Below, one piece after another: positions 55,684 to 64,000 of a DNA stretch of 64,000 nt. The notes under the pieces are model-generated. The model searched no databases. It had not been told where the DNA came from and worked only from the letters and a program-made list of their open reading frames with translations. Within the stretch, counting starts at the first letter, position 1; the number at the start of each line of letters is the position of its first letter. This stretch comes from Dokdonella_A sp051958935 (lineage in GTDB: Bacteria; Pseudomonadota; Gammaproteobacteria; Xanthomonadales; Rhodanobacteraceae), in assembly GCF_051958935.1 (NCBI RefSeq), contig NZ_JBQCFP010000197.1, positions 1 to 64,000 of the forward strand, given 5' to 3'. A program made the position numbers and the translations under genes.

Positions 55684-56865
55684 CTACTCGCAGGTCATGC
55701 CATTCGGCGTGAACAGGCGGTCGTAGGCGATCGGGCCCTCGATGGTCGGGATGGGCGCGGGCAGGTCCGCGTCCGGCGTGAAGGTGACGTCGAGGTGATT
55801 GCAGTCGCGTACCTCGAATTTCACCGTGCCGTAAGGCAACGGGGCGAGGCCGTTGCCGAGGTAGTTCGCGTCGACCTCGAGGCTGGTCTGGCCCACGGCG
55901 AAGCTCTTGTTGCCGACGAGCCAGAGCGGGTTGCCGTCCAGGTCCTCGGTGAGCAGGTCGAACACGTGCTGGCGCGTCGGCGCGCCGGTCGGCTGCGCCT
56001 GCTCGGTGACCTGCACGAGCAGGCCTTCATTGCGTTCCGCATTGATCCACTGTGCCGCGGCATACCCGTCGAGCGGGCGCGGCGAAGCGACCGTCGTGGC
56101 CGCCACGTAGGCGGGCACGGCGATGTCGACGGCCTGCACCGATCCCGGCACGTTCGGATCGACGCGCAGGGTAAAGGCGTCACCGTAGGAGAAGAAGCCC
56201 GCATCCGGATCGGCGAAGTTCTCCAGCACGAAGGTCGTGCTGTCGACGATCGCATTGTCGTAGTTGGCGCCCTCGCGCACCGTGTTCGGTTCGCTCGCGA
56301 CGCGCGGGTAGCTCTTCGGATTGCGCAGCGTGACGTTGCCGGCGGTGATCGTGAAATCGATCGAGCCCTGCTTCACCTGCACGATCGGGAACGTCGGGTA
56401 GATGTCGTCGTGCCCTTCGTTGGCCGACGAGCGATCCACGCGCATGAACGTGATGGAATTCGGATTGCCTTGCGGGTTGTAGCGCGTGGCGACGCCGCTG
56501 TTGCTGCACGGCAGGCGCCACACGGTCACGGTGACGTTCTCGAGGTAGCCGTGGTTGAGATCGGCGGGCTTGCGCGCCCAGAACGGCATGTTGATCGAAT
56601 AGACGGGGCCGGAGGGCTTGTCCGGCAGCGGATCGGCGGCGCAGCTCGGCGGATACGCGCGATAGGTGTTCGCGCTCGGCGTGCCCGGCGCGGTGTGGTT
56701 GCCTTCGGTCTTGGCGATCGTGCGGTGGCCCACGGCGCGCGGCGCGGCGGCTGCGCGCGCGGCCACGATGTCGGCGGACAGCGGCTGGTCGATGGTCGCG
56801 GCGGACGCCGGGGCCACGGCGAAGCCCGCGAACAGCGCGAGCGGAGCGAGGATCGTATTGTTCAT
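55684..56865 (-). CDS. Secreted protein, paralogue 2 of a lineage-specific pair
   Basis: 393 residues, with signal peptide MNNTILAPLALFAGFAVAPASAA. It shares the body and the C-terminus of the 53523-54713 protein: TYRAYPPSCAADPLPDKPSGP, SANEGHDDIYPTFPIVQVKQG, LDGYAAAQWINAERNEGLLVQVTEQ, NPLWLVGNKSFAVGQTSL, and the same ending RLFTPNGMTCE. Start ATG 56865. The pair presumably arose by duplication; the tatD gene lies between them on the other strand. Function unknown. Confidence 0.8.
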   Translation of the reverse strand: MNNTILAPLALFAGFAVAPASAATIDQPLSADIVAARAAAAPRAVGHRTIAKTEGNHTAPGTPSANTYRAYPPSCAADPLPDKPSGPVYSINMPFWARKPADLNHGYLENVTVTVWRLPCSNSGVATRYNPQGNPNSITFMRVDRSSANEGHDDIYPTFPIVQVKQGSIDFTITAGNVTLRNPKSYPRVASEPNTVREGANYDNAIVDSTTFVLENFADPDAGFFSYGDAFTLRVDPNVPGSVQAVDIAVPAYVAATTVASPRPLDGYAAAQWINAERNEGLLVQVTEQAQPTGAPTRQHVFDLLTEDLDGNPLWLVGNKSFAVGQTSLEVDANYLGNGLAPLPYGTVKFEVRDCNHLDVTFTPDADLPAPIPTIEGPIAYDRLFTPNGMTCE

Positions 56866-57027
56866 TCTGTCTCCCAGGGATATGCGGATCGCAGGCGATC
56901 GGCGGCGGCGCATCTTCGCACGCCTGCCCGCCCGGGTCGCCGCATCTGCGCGCACGTGCAGGGTGCACGCGGCGAAAGGGAGACGGCCCGGCGCGCGCGA
57001 GCGTCGCAGCGCGCCGGCCCACGTGCA

Positions 57028-57726
57028 TCAGGCGCTGTCGACGAGCACGACCTCGGCGTCGGCGAGTGCGGTCACGTTGAACGCGTCCTGGTCGCGGATC
57101 GCCGCGCCGTCGCGCGCATCGATGCGCACGCCGTCGATCTCGACGCTGCCGGCCGCGGGGACGAGGTAGGCGTGCCGCCCCGCGCCGAGTTCGTAGCGCA
57201 CCGACTCGCCGGCCTTGAGCGTCGCACCGAGCACGCGCGCGTCGGTGCGGATCGGCAATGCATCGTCGTCGCCGGCGATGCCGCTGGCGAGCGTGACGAA
57301 GCGGCCGGACCGGTCGCCCTTCGGGAACGGCCGCGCGCCCCACGACGGCTCGCCCCCACGGCGCGTCGGCAGGATCCAGATCTGGAAGATGCGCGTCGTT
57401 TCGTTCTCGAGGTTGTACTCCGCATGCTGGATGCCGCTGCCCGCGCTCATGACCTGCACGTCGCCCGCCACGGTGCGGCCCTGGTTGCCGAGGCTGTCGC
57501 GATGCGTGATCGCGCCGTCGCGCACGTAGGTGATGATCTCCATGTCCGCGTGCGGATGCGGCGGGAATCCCGTCTGCGCGGCGATCTCGTCATCGTTCCA
57601 TACGCGCAGGTTGCCCCACGCCATGCGCGAGGGGTCGTGGTAGCCGGCGAACGAGAAGTGATGCTTCGCCTTGAGCCAGCCGTGGTCGGCCCCGCCGAGC
57701 TGGTTGAACGGTCTGCGTTCGATCAT
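57028..57726 (-). CDS. Pirin family protein, YhaK-like
   Basis: A 232-residue bicupin. PPHPHADMEIITYVRDGAITHRDSLG carries the metal-binding His residues of the N-terminal cupin, and VMSAGSGIQHAEYNLENE follows. The C-terminal half is a shorter cupin (GESVRYELGAGRHAYLVPAAGSVEIDG). Pirins are iron proteins; YhaK and YhhW have quercetinase or redox-sensing roles. Start ATG 57726. It lies alone between the paralogue and the ABC exporter. Confidence 0.9.
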   Translation of the reverse strand: MIERRPFNQLGGADHGWLKAKHHFSFAGYHDPSRMAWGNLRVWNDDEIAAQTGFPPHPHADMEIITYVRDGAITHRDSLGNQGRTVAGDVQVMSAGSGIQHAEYNLENETTRIFQIWILPTRRGGEPSWGARPFPKGDRSGRFVTLASGIAGDDDALPIRTDARVLGATLKAGESVRYELGAGRHAYLVPAAGSVEIDGVRIDARDGAAIRDQDAFNVTALADAEVVLVDSA

Positions 57727-57941
57727 CTTGCATCTCCGTCGTGCCCGCGTCGGGCACTGCTGGCGAAAAAGGTAGGGTCGGCGGGGCGGGCGCACCAGTC
57801 GGCGCGACCGCGACGCAGTGTTCGCGTGGACGCACGCCGGCCAGGGCAATTCCGCGGGAGCAGCGGCAGCCGCGATGCCCTTCGGCCCTCGCAGGGCGGC
57901 ACGCTCGCAGCGCGTGCCGCCGCCGGGCGCGCCGATGCCCG
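57727..57941. other. Spacer between pirin and ABC permease genes
   Basis: 215 bases, GC-rich, no credible gene and no clear hairpin. Holds the pirin promoter on the minus strand and the 3' end of the ABC operon. Confidence 0.4.
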
Positions 57942-58714
57942 TCAGCTACGCAACCCGACGCCCCGCCGAAGCAACGTCAACGCAATCGCCGCGAGCACGA
58001 CCGCGAACGCGAGCATGACTGCGTAGGCCGTCCACATCGGGATGTCGCTGATGCCGAGCAGGCCGTAGCGGAACGCGTTGACCATGTAGAGGATCGGGTT
58101 CGCATGGCTGATCTCGCGCCACGGCGAGCCGAGCTGGTTGACGGAATAGAACACGCCGCCGAGATAGGTGAGCGGCGTGAGCACGAAGGTCGGCACCAGC
58201 GCGATGTCGTCGAACTTCTTCGCGTAGACCGCATTGACGAAGCCGGCGAGCGAGAACACGACCGCGGTGAGCAGCACGGTCGAGAGCGTGATCCACGGGT
58301 GGTAGAGGTGGATGCGCGTGAAGAACAGCGAGATCGCGAGCACGATCAGCGCGACCATCAGCCCGCGCAGCACCGCGCCGGTGACGTAACCGGCGAGCAC
58401 GACCCAGCTCGGCATCGGCGAAGCGAGCATCTCCTCGACGTAGCGGCCGAACTTCGAGCCGAAGAACGAGGACGAGATGTTGCCGTAACTGTTGGTGATC
58501 ACCGCCATCATGATGAGCCCGGGCACGATGTAGTCGATGTACTGGATGCCTTCGGCGACTTCGCCGATGCGGCTGCCCACCATGCGCCCGAAGATGACGA
58601 AGTAGAGCGTCATCGTGATCGCCGACGGCAGCAGCGTCTGCATCCAGATGCGCAGGATGCGCACGACCTCGCGGCGGGTGATCGTGCCGAACGCGACGAA
58701 ATTCGGGTTCGCGC

Positions 58715-58718
<4 letters not shown>
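57942..58718 (-). CDS. yadH: ABC-2 type exporter permease (YadH-like)
   Basis: A 258-residue inner membrane protein with six helices. FGTITRREVVRILRIWMQTLLPSAITMTLYFVIFGRMVGSRIG is the N-terminal signature; IVPGLIMMAVITNSYGNISSSFFGSKFGRYVEEMLASPMPSWVVLAGYVTGAVLRGLMV and YLGGVFYSVNQLGSPWREISHANPILYMVNAFRYGLLG follow the YadH/ABC2_membrane pattern. It forms an exporter with YadG; substrate unknown. ATG 58718 overlaps the ATPase stop. Confidence 0.92.
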
Positions 58719-59662
<944 letters not shown>

Positions 59663-59748
59663 GGAGCCTTGGAGGGAGCCGGGACGGGGTCGTTCGGCGG
59701 CTGCTGGTAGTATAGCGGGCCGTTTTGCGCGTCCTACGTTCGGTCTCG

Positions 59749-60492
59749 ATGGAACATTTCAAGCTCCGCCTCGCTGCGAGTCACATGCTCGCCCCCACCG
59801 TCCGCCACCTCGCGTTCGAGCGCGAGGACGGTGCGGCGTTCGCCTTCGTGCCAGGCCAGTTCCTGCAGATCCACTTCCACTACGCCGACGGCAAGCCGAC
59901 CAAGCGCAGCTATTCGGTGGCGACCATCGGCGACGGCAAGGGGCCGGTACAGCGCATCGAGATCGCCGTTTCCTACGTCGAGGGCGGCGCGGCGACCGAA
60001 TTGCTGTCGACGCTCGACGAGGGCGGCACGATCGAGGCGAGCGGCCCGTACGGACGCTTCTGCCTCATGGACGGCGACACCAACGCACGCTACCTGCTCG
60101 TCGCGACCGGCACCGGCGTCACGCCGTACCGCGCGATGCTGCCGCAGATCCGCACGCTCACGCGGTCGCGCGGCTGCACGTTCGCGCTCGTCTACGGCGC
60201 GCGCAACGAAAGCGAGCTGCTCTACGGCGAGGAGTTCGAGGCGTTCGCGCGCGAGGTGCCCGGCTTCACCTTCCATCCCTGCCTCAGTCGCACGCCGCGT
60301 GCGGTGCCGCGTCCGCACGACCGTCATGGCCGCGCGCAGGTCGCGCTCGGCGAACTCGGCCCGAATGCGGCGACCGACATCGCTTACCTCTGCGGCAACC
60401 CGAACATGGTCGACGAGGCGTTCGCGATGCTCAAGGAAGCGGGCCTGCCGGTGCCGCACATCCGCCGCGAGAAATACGTCTCCTCGCGCTGA
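59749..60492 (+). CDS. fpr: Ferredoxin-NADP+ reductase (plant-type)
   Basis: A 247-residue FAD-binding reductase. FAD contacts are in PGQFLQIHFHYADGKPTKRSYSVATI (RxYS), NADPH binding is in LLVATGTGVTPYRAML, and YLCGNPNMVDEAFAML is typical. It exchanges electrons between NADPH and ferredoxin or flavodoxin. The start ATG 59749 gives the usual N-terminus EHFKLRLAA. A TATAGC at about 59711-59716 may be the -10. The paired reductase at 501-1577 is an unrelated fold. Confidence 0.9.
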   Translation: MEHFKLRLAASHMLAPTVRHLAFEREDGAAFAFVPGQFLQIHFHYADGKPTKRSYSVATIGDGKGPVQRIEIAVSYVEGGAATELLSTLDEGGTIEASGPYGRFCLMDGDTNARYLLVATGTGVTPYRAMLPQIRTLTRSRGCTFALVYGARNESELLYGEEFEAFAREVPGFTFHPCLSRTPRAVPRPHDRHGRAQVALGELGPNAATDIAYLCGNPNMVDEAFAMLKEAGLPVPHIRREKYVSSR

Positions 60493-60495
60493 GCC

Positions 60496-61485
60496 TCAGT
60501 AGGTCACGGTCACCGTGATCTTGTCGCTGTAGGCGCCCGCCGGCATCGGCGCCTGCGGCGCGACGCGGCCGTACACGGAGAGCACCTGCGCGAGACCGGT
60601 GCCGCTGCCGGCCAGCGTGTCGGTATTGAGCGTCGTGCCCCAACGCTGGTTGCGCGCGCTGTTGCGATAGAGCTCGTAGGCGACGCGGCTCGTGCCGCCG
60701 GCCATGCGGCGCGTCGTGCCGAGTGCATTCTGGCCGTTGTCGAGGCCGACCTGCCACGCGGTGTTGCGCGTGCAGGTCATCGTGATCGCCGATTGCTGGT
60801 CGATGTTCGCCGCGAAGTTGCTCGGCACCGAGCCGAAGTTCATGTCGCTCGCAGTGCCGATCTGGCAAAGGGAGGCGACGGTGGCCCGCGCCTGGAAGTC
60901 GAAGTTGTCGCTGCCGTCGCCCGTGCACGTCGCCGGATATGCTGGCGGCCCGAGGATGCTCTCGCTCGCGTTGTAGGTCATCTGCGCGGCATTGCCGCTG
61001 AACAGGCTCGAGTACGCGCCGGCGGCAAGGCTGGTCTGTCCGGCCGGCACGCGCCCGTAGAGGGTGAGGCTGCCGTTCTGCGTGGTGGTGCCGAGGAACG
61101 TGCTCAACTGCATGTGCGTGGTCACCGCGGGAAGGCCGGGCGCGGTGGACGAGCCCCAGACGAGGTTGCGCGCCGAATCGCTGTAGATCTGGAAGTTCAT
61201 CGACTCGGTGCCCGCCTTCATCGTGCGCGGCGTGTAGCCCGTGCCGCCCGAGCCGGGTCCGATGTTGAAGCACAGGGTCACCGACGAGCCGCTCAGGAAG
61301 CCGGTGAAGGAACACCGGTAGTTGAGCGTCGCCGTCGTGTCGACGAGCGCGCCGGTCGGGTCGACGTTGCCGAACACGAGGTCGGACACCGAGGTGATGC
61401 TGCAACTCGTCGCCGCCGACGCGCCCTGCGCGGCGGCGAGGAGCAAGAGCAGCGCGGCGATGCGCGTGCGGATGCGGATCATCAT
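60496..61485 (-). CDS. Tandem spore-coat-U (SCPU) domain pilus protein
   Basis: A 329-residue exported protein. The signal peptide ends near QGASAATSC. Two SCPU domains follow (about 26-178 and 200-329), each with a Cys pair and the family ending seen as LYGRVPAGQTSLAAGAYSSLFSGNAAQMTY and VYGRVAPQAPMPAGAYSDKITVTVTY. SCPU proteins are secreted adhesin/pilus subunits exported by chaperone-usher systems, as in Csu pili; a tip role is likely for the two-domain type. It overlaps the usher gene stop (61482-61485). Confidence 0.92.
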   Translation of the reverse strand: MMIRIRTRIAALLLLLAAAQGASAATSCSITSVSDLVFGNVDPTGALVDTTATLNYRCSFTGFLSGSSVTLCFNIGPGSGGTGYTPRTMKAGTESMNFQIYSDSARNLVWGSSTAPGLPAVTTHMQLSTFLGTTTQNGSLTLYGRVPAGQTSLAAGAYSSLFSGNAAQMTYNASESILGPPAYPATCTGDGSDNFDFQARATVASLCQIGTASDMNFGSVPSNFAANIDQQSAITMTCTRNTAWQVGLDNGQNALGTTRRMAGGTSRVAYELYRNSARNQRWGTTLNTDTLAGSGTGLAQVLSVYGRVAPQAPMPAGAYSDKITVTVTY

Positions 61486-63872
61486 GGCTTCTCCTCGACG
61501 CAGCGCAGCGGGCCGAGCTGCGTGATCGCGTCGTTCGAGTCGGGCACGTCGATGCGCACGACGCAGGCGCCGGCCGGGCCGTCCACGCGTGCGCGCTGGC
61601 TCCGTTCGAGCCCTTCCAGGTAGACGACGCCGTCGAACCCGACGAGCGCCGCGTCGCCCTCGCGGCCTTCGATGCGCACGCGGCTGCCGAGCGCGAGCGG
61701 CGCGCCCTTCGCGTCGACGAGCGCGACCTGCGCGGCGCGCGACTGCTTCATGCCGAAGCGCACGAAAGTGCCGGCGCGATCGGCCGGCGTCGCGTCGGCG
61801 CTGACGCGTTCGACCTGCATGTTCGCGGGCAGCTGCATCGGGTCGATCGACAGGCGGTTGTGCTGGTACGCGTTGAGCCGCGCGACGAGCAGCAGGCCGT
61901 CGTCGTCGGTCTGGCCGATGGTACGGTTCTCGAGCTGCACCGGCACGCCGGCGACGCCGTCGGTGGAGACCACCGCGAACGCATCGTCGATCGCGCGCGA
62001 GGCGAACACGTGGCCGCCGATGAGGGCGAACGCACCGCTCGCGCCGCCGTAGCCGTAGTGGCTGTCGCCGAGCGCGCTGACGCCGATGCTCGCCGCGCCG
62101 CGGTTGCCGAGCCAGCTCGCTTCCGCGGCGCCGCCATGGCTGCCGCCGTCGCCGCCCTCGCCCAGCAGGCGCCAGCCGAAGCCGCCGTCGCCGGGCACCG
62201 GCTGGCTCGCCTGCACGGCGACGCCGTCCGAATCCTGCCGGTGCTGCAGGCTCGCGCTCACGCTGCGCCGGCTCGCGAGGCTCCAGGTCACGCTGGCGAA
62301 CACGCTGCGGTCGCGCGCGCGTTCGAGGTTGTGGTTGATGCCGATGTTGAGCGACAGGGCCCCGCCGAACGTGTCGGACCAGAACATGCCGGCATAGCGT
62401 GCCGTCGGTTCGCCCGTGTACGCCTGGCGCAGGTAGTTGACGCCGAGCGAGCCCGCGTGGGCCGTGGCGACGCTGAACGTGGCGCGGTCGGTCGCGCGCG
62501 GCGGTGCCGGTCCATAGGCCGAAGCGGCGTCGCGATAGCCCTTCTGCGCGCGCGCGCTGTCGAACGAGAACGCGAACCGGCGGTCGGCCCAGCTGTAGCC
62601 GAGCGTGACCTGGCCCGCGCCGTCGCCGTGCGCATCGCTGCGCGCGACCGAGGCGCTCACCACGCCGCCACGGCTGCCGAGCAGCCAGACGCCGCCGACG
62701 CCGCCGAGCGCGAGGCCCGGCGCATGTTCGCCGTGCGCTTCGAGCGTGAAGCGGTCGCTGACGCCGTAGCGGAGGCTGCCGATGCCGAGCAGGTCGCTGC
62801 CGTAGTCGAACGAGGTGATGCCGTAGTTGCGCCGCACGTAGCCGACATCGACCGACCAGTCGGCGAGGCCGCGGGCGAGGAGCTGCCGGCTCGCGTAGAG
62901 CGAGAGGTCGACCGTGCTCGCGCGGCCGAGCGCATCGGTGACGACGAGCTGCGCGCTACCGGCGCCGTTGATCACCGGCACCGTGTTGAGCTGGAACGGC
63001 CCGGGCGCGACCTGGCCGCTGTACTGGCGCACGCCGTCGACGTAGAGGTCGACCGCTGACGGCAGCGTCGCCGAGCCGAAGAAGGCCGGCAGCGGCGTCG
63101 TCACGCGGTACGGCTGCAGGCCGAAATCGGTGCCGATCGAAATGCCGCCGATGCGCGTCGCGCGCGTCCAGTCGAGCGCGTCGGTGACGGTGTCGCCGAT
63201 GCGCAGGCGCAGCATCGAAGCGGGGAAGGCGAGCTGCCAGCTCGTATCGAGCCGCGCCGAGTCGCCGCGCCAGCCGCCGCCGTCCACGCGCGCGCCGCGC
63301 GTGATCGCGGTCGTCTCGAACACGCCGGCGCGATCGGCGAATGCGCGCAGGTCCGTGGTCGCGGCGACCGATCGCGTGCCGTCGCCGGCTGTCGCGTACA
63401 GGTCGTAGTCGAGCACCGCGCCCGGCGAACTGGTCGCGTGCGGTGCGTCGAAAGCCTGGGCATTGAGCGTCTGCGTCGCGAGCGAGAGGCGGCCGAGCGG
63501 CGCGGTGAGCGCGATGCGCTGGCGCTCGGCGTCGAACTCGACGACGACGTCGCCGAGCGAGGCGAGCGGCAACGGATCCGCCGCAGCGGGGTCGATCGCG
63601 AAGCCGAGCGCGCGCAGGGTGGACGCACGCACCCACAGCGCGCCGTCGCGCTGGTCGAAATGCGCGAGCCGTCCCGTCGCGACGCGATTGAGGGTGACGT
63701 CGAGGTAGAGGCTCGTGCCGCGCACCCACGCCTCGTCGTCGGCGATGAGGCCGCTGTCCGTCGTTTGCGCGTGTCCATGCGGCGCGCCCAGGGCGAACGC
63801 CGCGGCTGTGACGCAGCGGGCCAGCGCACTACGGGCGCTGATCGATCGTCGCCACAACGCGTTCGACCGCAT
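61482..63872 (-). CDS. Fimbrial usher outer membrane protein
   Basis: A 796-residue usher of the FimD/PapC/CsuD family. The signal peptide comes first, then an N-terminal chaperone-binding region (LYLDVTLNRVATGRLAHFDQRDGALWVRASTLRALGF). A large beta-barrel follows, with PYRVTTPLPAFFGSATLPSAVDLYVDGVRQYSGQVAPGPFQLNTVPVINGAGSAQLVVTDALGR as the plug region and GLADWSVDVGYVRRNYG later. The C-terminal part binds subunits. It secretes and assembles the SCPU subunits. Its start lies 44 bases inside the upstream chaperone gene. Confidence 0.94.
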   Translation of the reverse strand: MRSNALWRRSISARSALARCVTAAAFALGAPHGHAQTTDSGLIADDEAWVRGTSLYLDVTLNRVATGRLAHFDQRDGALWVRASTLRALGFAIDPAAADPLPLASLGDVVVEFDAERQRIALTAPLGRLSLATQTLNAQAFDAPHATSSPGAVLDYDLYATAGDGTRSVAATTDLRAFADRAGVFETTAITRGARVDGGGWRGDSARLDTSWQLAFPASMLRLRIGDTVTDALDWTRATRIGGISIGTDFGLQPYRVTTPLPAFFGSATLPSAVDLYVDGVRQYSGQVAPGPFQLNTVPVINGAGSAQLVVTDALGRASTVDLSLYASRQLLARGLADWSVDVGYVRRNYGITSFDYGSDLLGIGSLRYGVSDRFTLEAHGEHAPGLALGGVGGVWLLGSRGGVVSASVARSDAHGDGAGQVTLGYSWADRRFAFSFDSARAQKGYRDAASAYGPAPPRATDRATFSVATAHAGSLGVNYLRQAYTGEPTARYAGMFWSDTFGGALSLNIGINHNLERARDRSVFASVTWSLASRRSVSASLQHRQDSDGVAVQASQPVPGDGGFGWRLLGEGGDGGSHGGAAEASWLGNRGAASIGVSALGDSHYGYGGASGAFALIGGHVFASRAIDDAFAVVSTDGVAGVPVQLENRTIGQTDDDGLLLVARLNAYQHNRLSIDPMQLPANMQVERVSADATPADRAGTFVRFGMKQSRAAQVALVDAKGAPLALGSRVRIEGREGDAALVGFDGVVYLEGLERSQRARVDGPAGACVVRIDVPDSNDAITQLGPLRCVEEKP

Positions 63873-64000
63873 CGCCGTTGATCCTCGATTGCAAGTGCGC
63901 GTCGCGCGTGCCGGCCGGGATCTTCACCGCCCAGCGCATCGTGCTTCCTGGCAGCACGTAGCCGAGCAGGCCCGGCACGAGTTCATCGCGCTGGCCGTGC
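63829..64000 (-). CDS. Fimbrial chaperone (5' part outside window)
   Basis: The last 57 residues of a periplasmic pilus chaperone, reading in frame to TAG 63829-63831. RDELVPGLLGYVLPGSTMRWAVKIPAG matches the second domain of PapD/FimC-like chaperones ('...YLLPGSRRTW'). The chain ends TRDAHLQSRINGDAVERVVATIDQRP. It overlaps the usher start by 44 bases. Confidence 0.85.
   Translation of the reverse strand, partial: HGQRDELVPGLLGYVLPGSTMRWAVKIPAGTRDAHLQSRINGDAVERVVATIDQRP

Noticed and set aside
57818..58018. 66-residue plus-strand frame over the end of the ABC permease
   Set aside because: Opposite to a well-conserved gene and without homology or ribosome site.

Overview
The window is a GC-rich (roughly 70%), gene-dense chromosomal segment of a gammaproteobacterium. 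Gene content (cbb3 oxidase, monomeric isocitrate dehydrogenase, HrpB, long-form QueF, tandem secreted proteins ending in FRNG(F/Y)D-like tails) fits the order Lysobacterales/Xanthomonadales, perhaps Rhodanobacteraceae. That placement is inferred from content and composition; no marker gene settles it. I found no insertion sequence, prophage, CRISPR array or rRNA; the only tRNA is tRNA-Arg(CCG).

Bases 1-22,000 are a low-oxygen respiration island. They hold an OmpW porin and a flavoprotein reductase, a degenerate ribonucleotide-reductase-like protein, a Crp/Fnr regulator, a response regulator and hybrid kinase, the full cbb3 oxidase operon (ccoNOQP, a small membrane protein, ccoG, a shortened ccoH-like protein, ccoI, ccoS), a Pat-like acetyltransferase, a tandem universal stress protein, a zinc alcohol dehydrogenase, and a DUF190-cytochrome b561-P-type ATPase operon. 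At least five, probably six, of these transcription units carry a TTGAY-N4-RTCAA box. In four of them the box centre lies 63-68 nt before the start codon. The local Crp/Fnr protein has the matching recognition helix but lacks the FNR iron-sulphur ligands.

Bases 21,268-34,760 are mixed. They contain tRNA-Arg, a membrane cytochrome c, an AcpH-like hydrolase, an ECF sigma factor / Ser-Thr kinase-TPR / secreted lectin-like operon whose last gene is cut by an in-frame amber codon, a secreted CSLREA/beta-helix-like protein, an overlapping hydrolase-zapE-ArnT-like-queF operon, a LysM protein, a lipoprotein and a DegV protein.

Bases 35,106-50,578 carry monomeric NADP-isocitrate dehydrogenase, two large secreted proteins flanking a fusion of winged-helix DNA-binding domain, protein kinase, membrane helix and TPR repeats (with an 11-bp-period direct repeat upstream), and then small enzymes: a lipoprotein methyltransferase, RluE, a second methyltransferase, an ArsR-type regulator and a drug/metabolite transporter.

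Bases 50,887-64,000 carry HrpB, two secreted paralogues flanking tatD, a pirin, a YadGH-type ABC exporter, a ferredoxin-NADP reductase and the start of a chaperone-usher/SCPU pilus cluster. Convergent intergenic spacers throughout hold imperfect palindromes and short dispersed repeats rather than genes.
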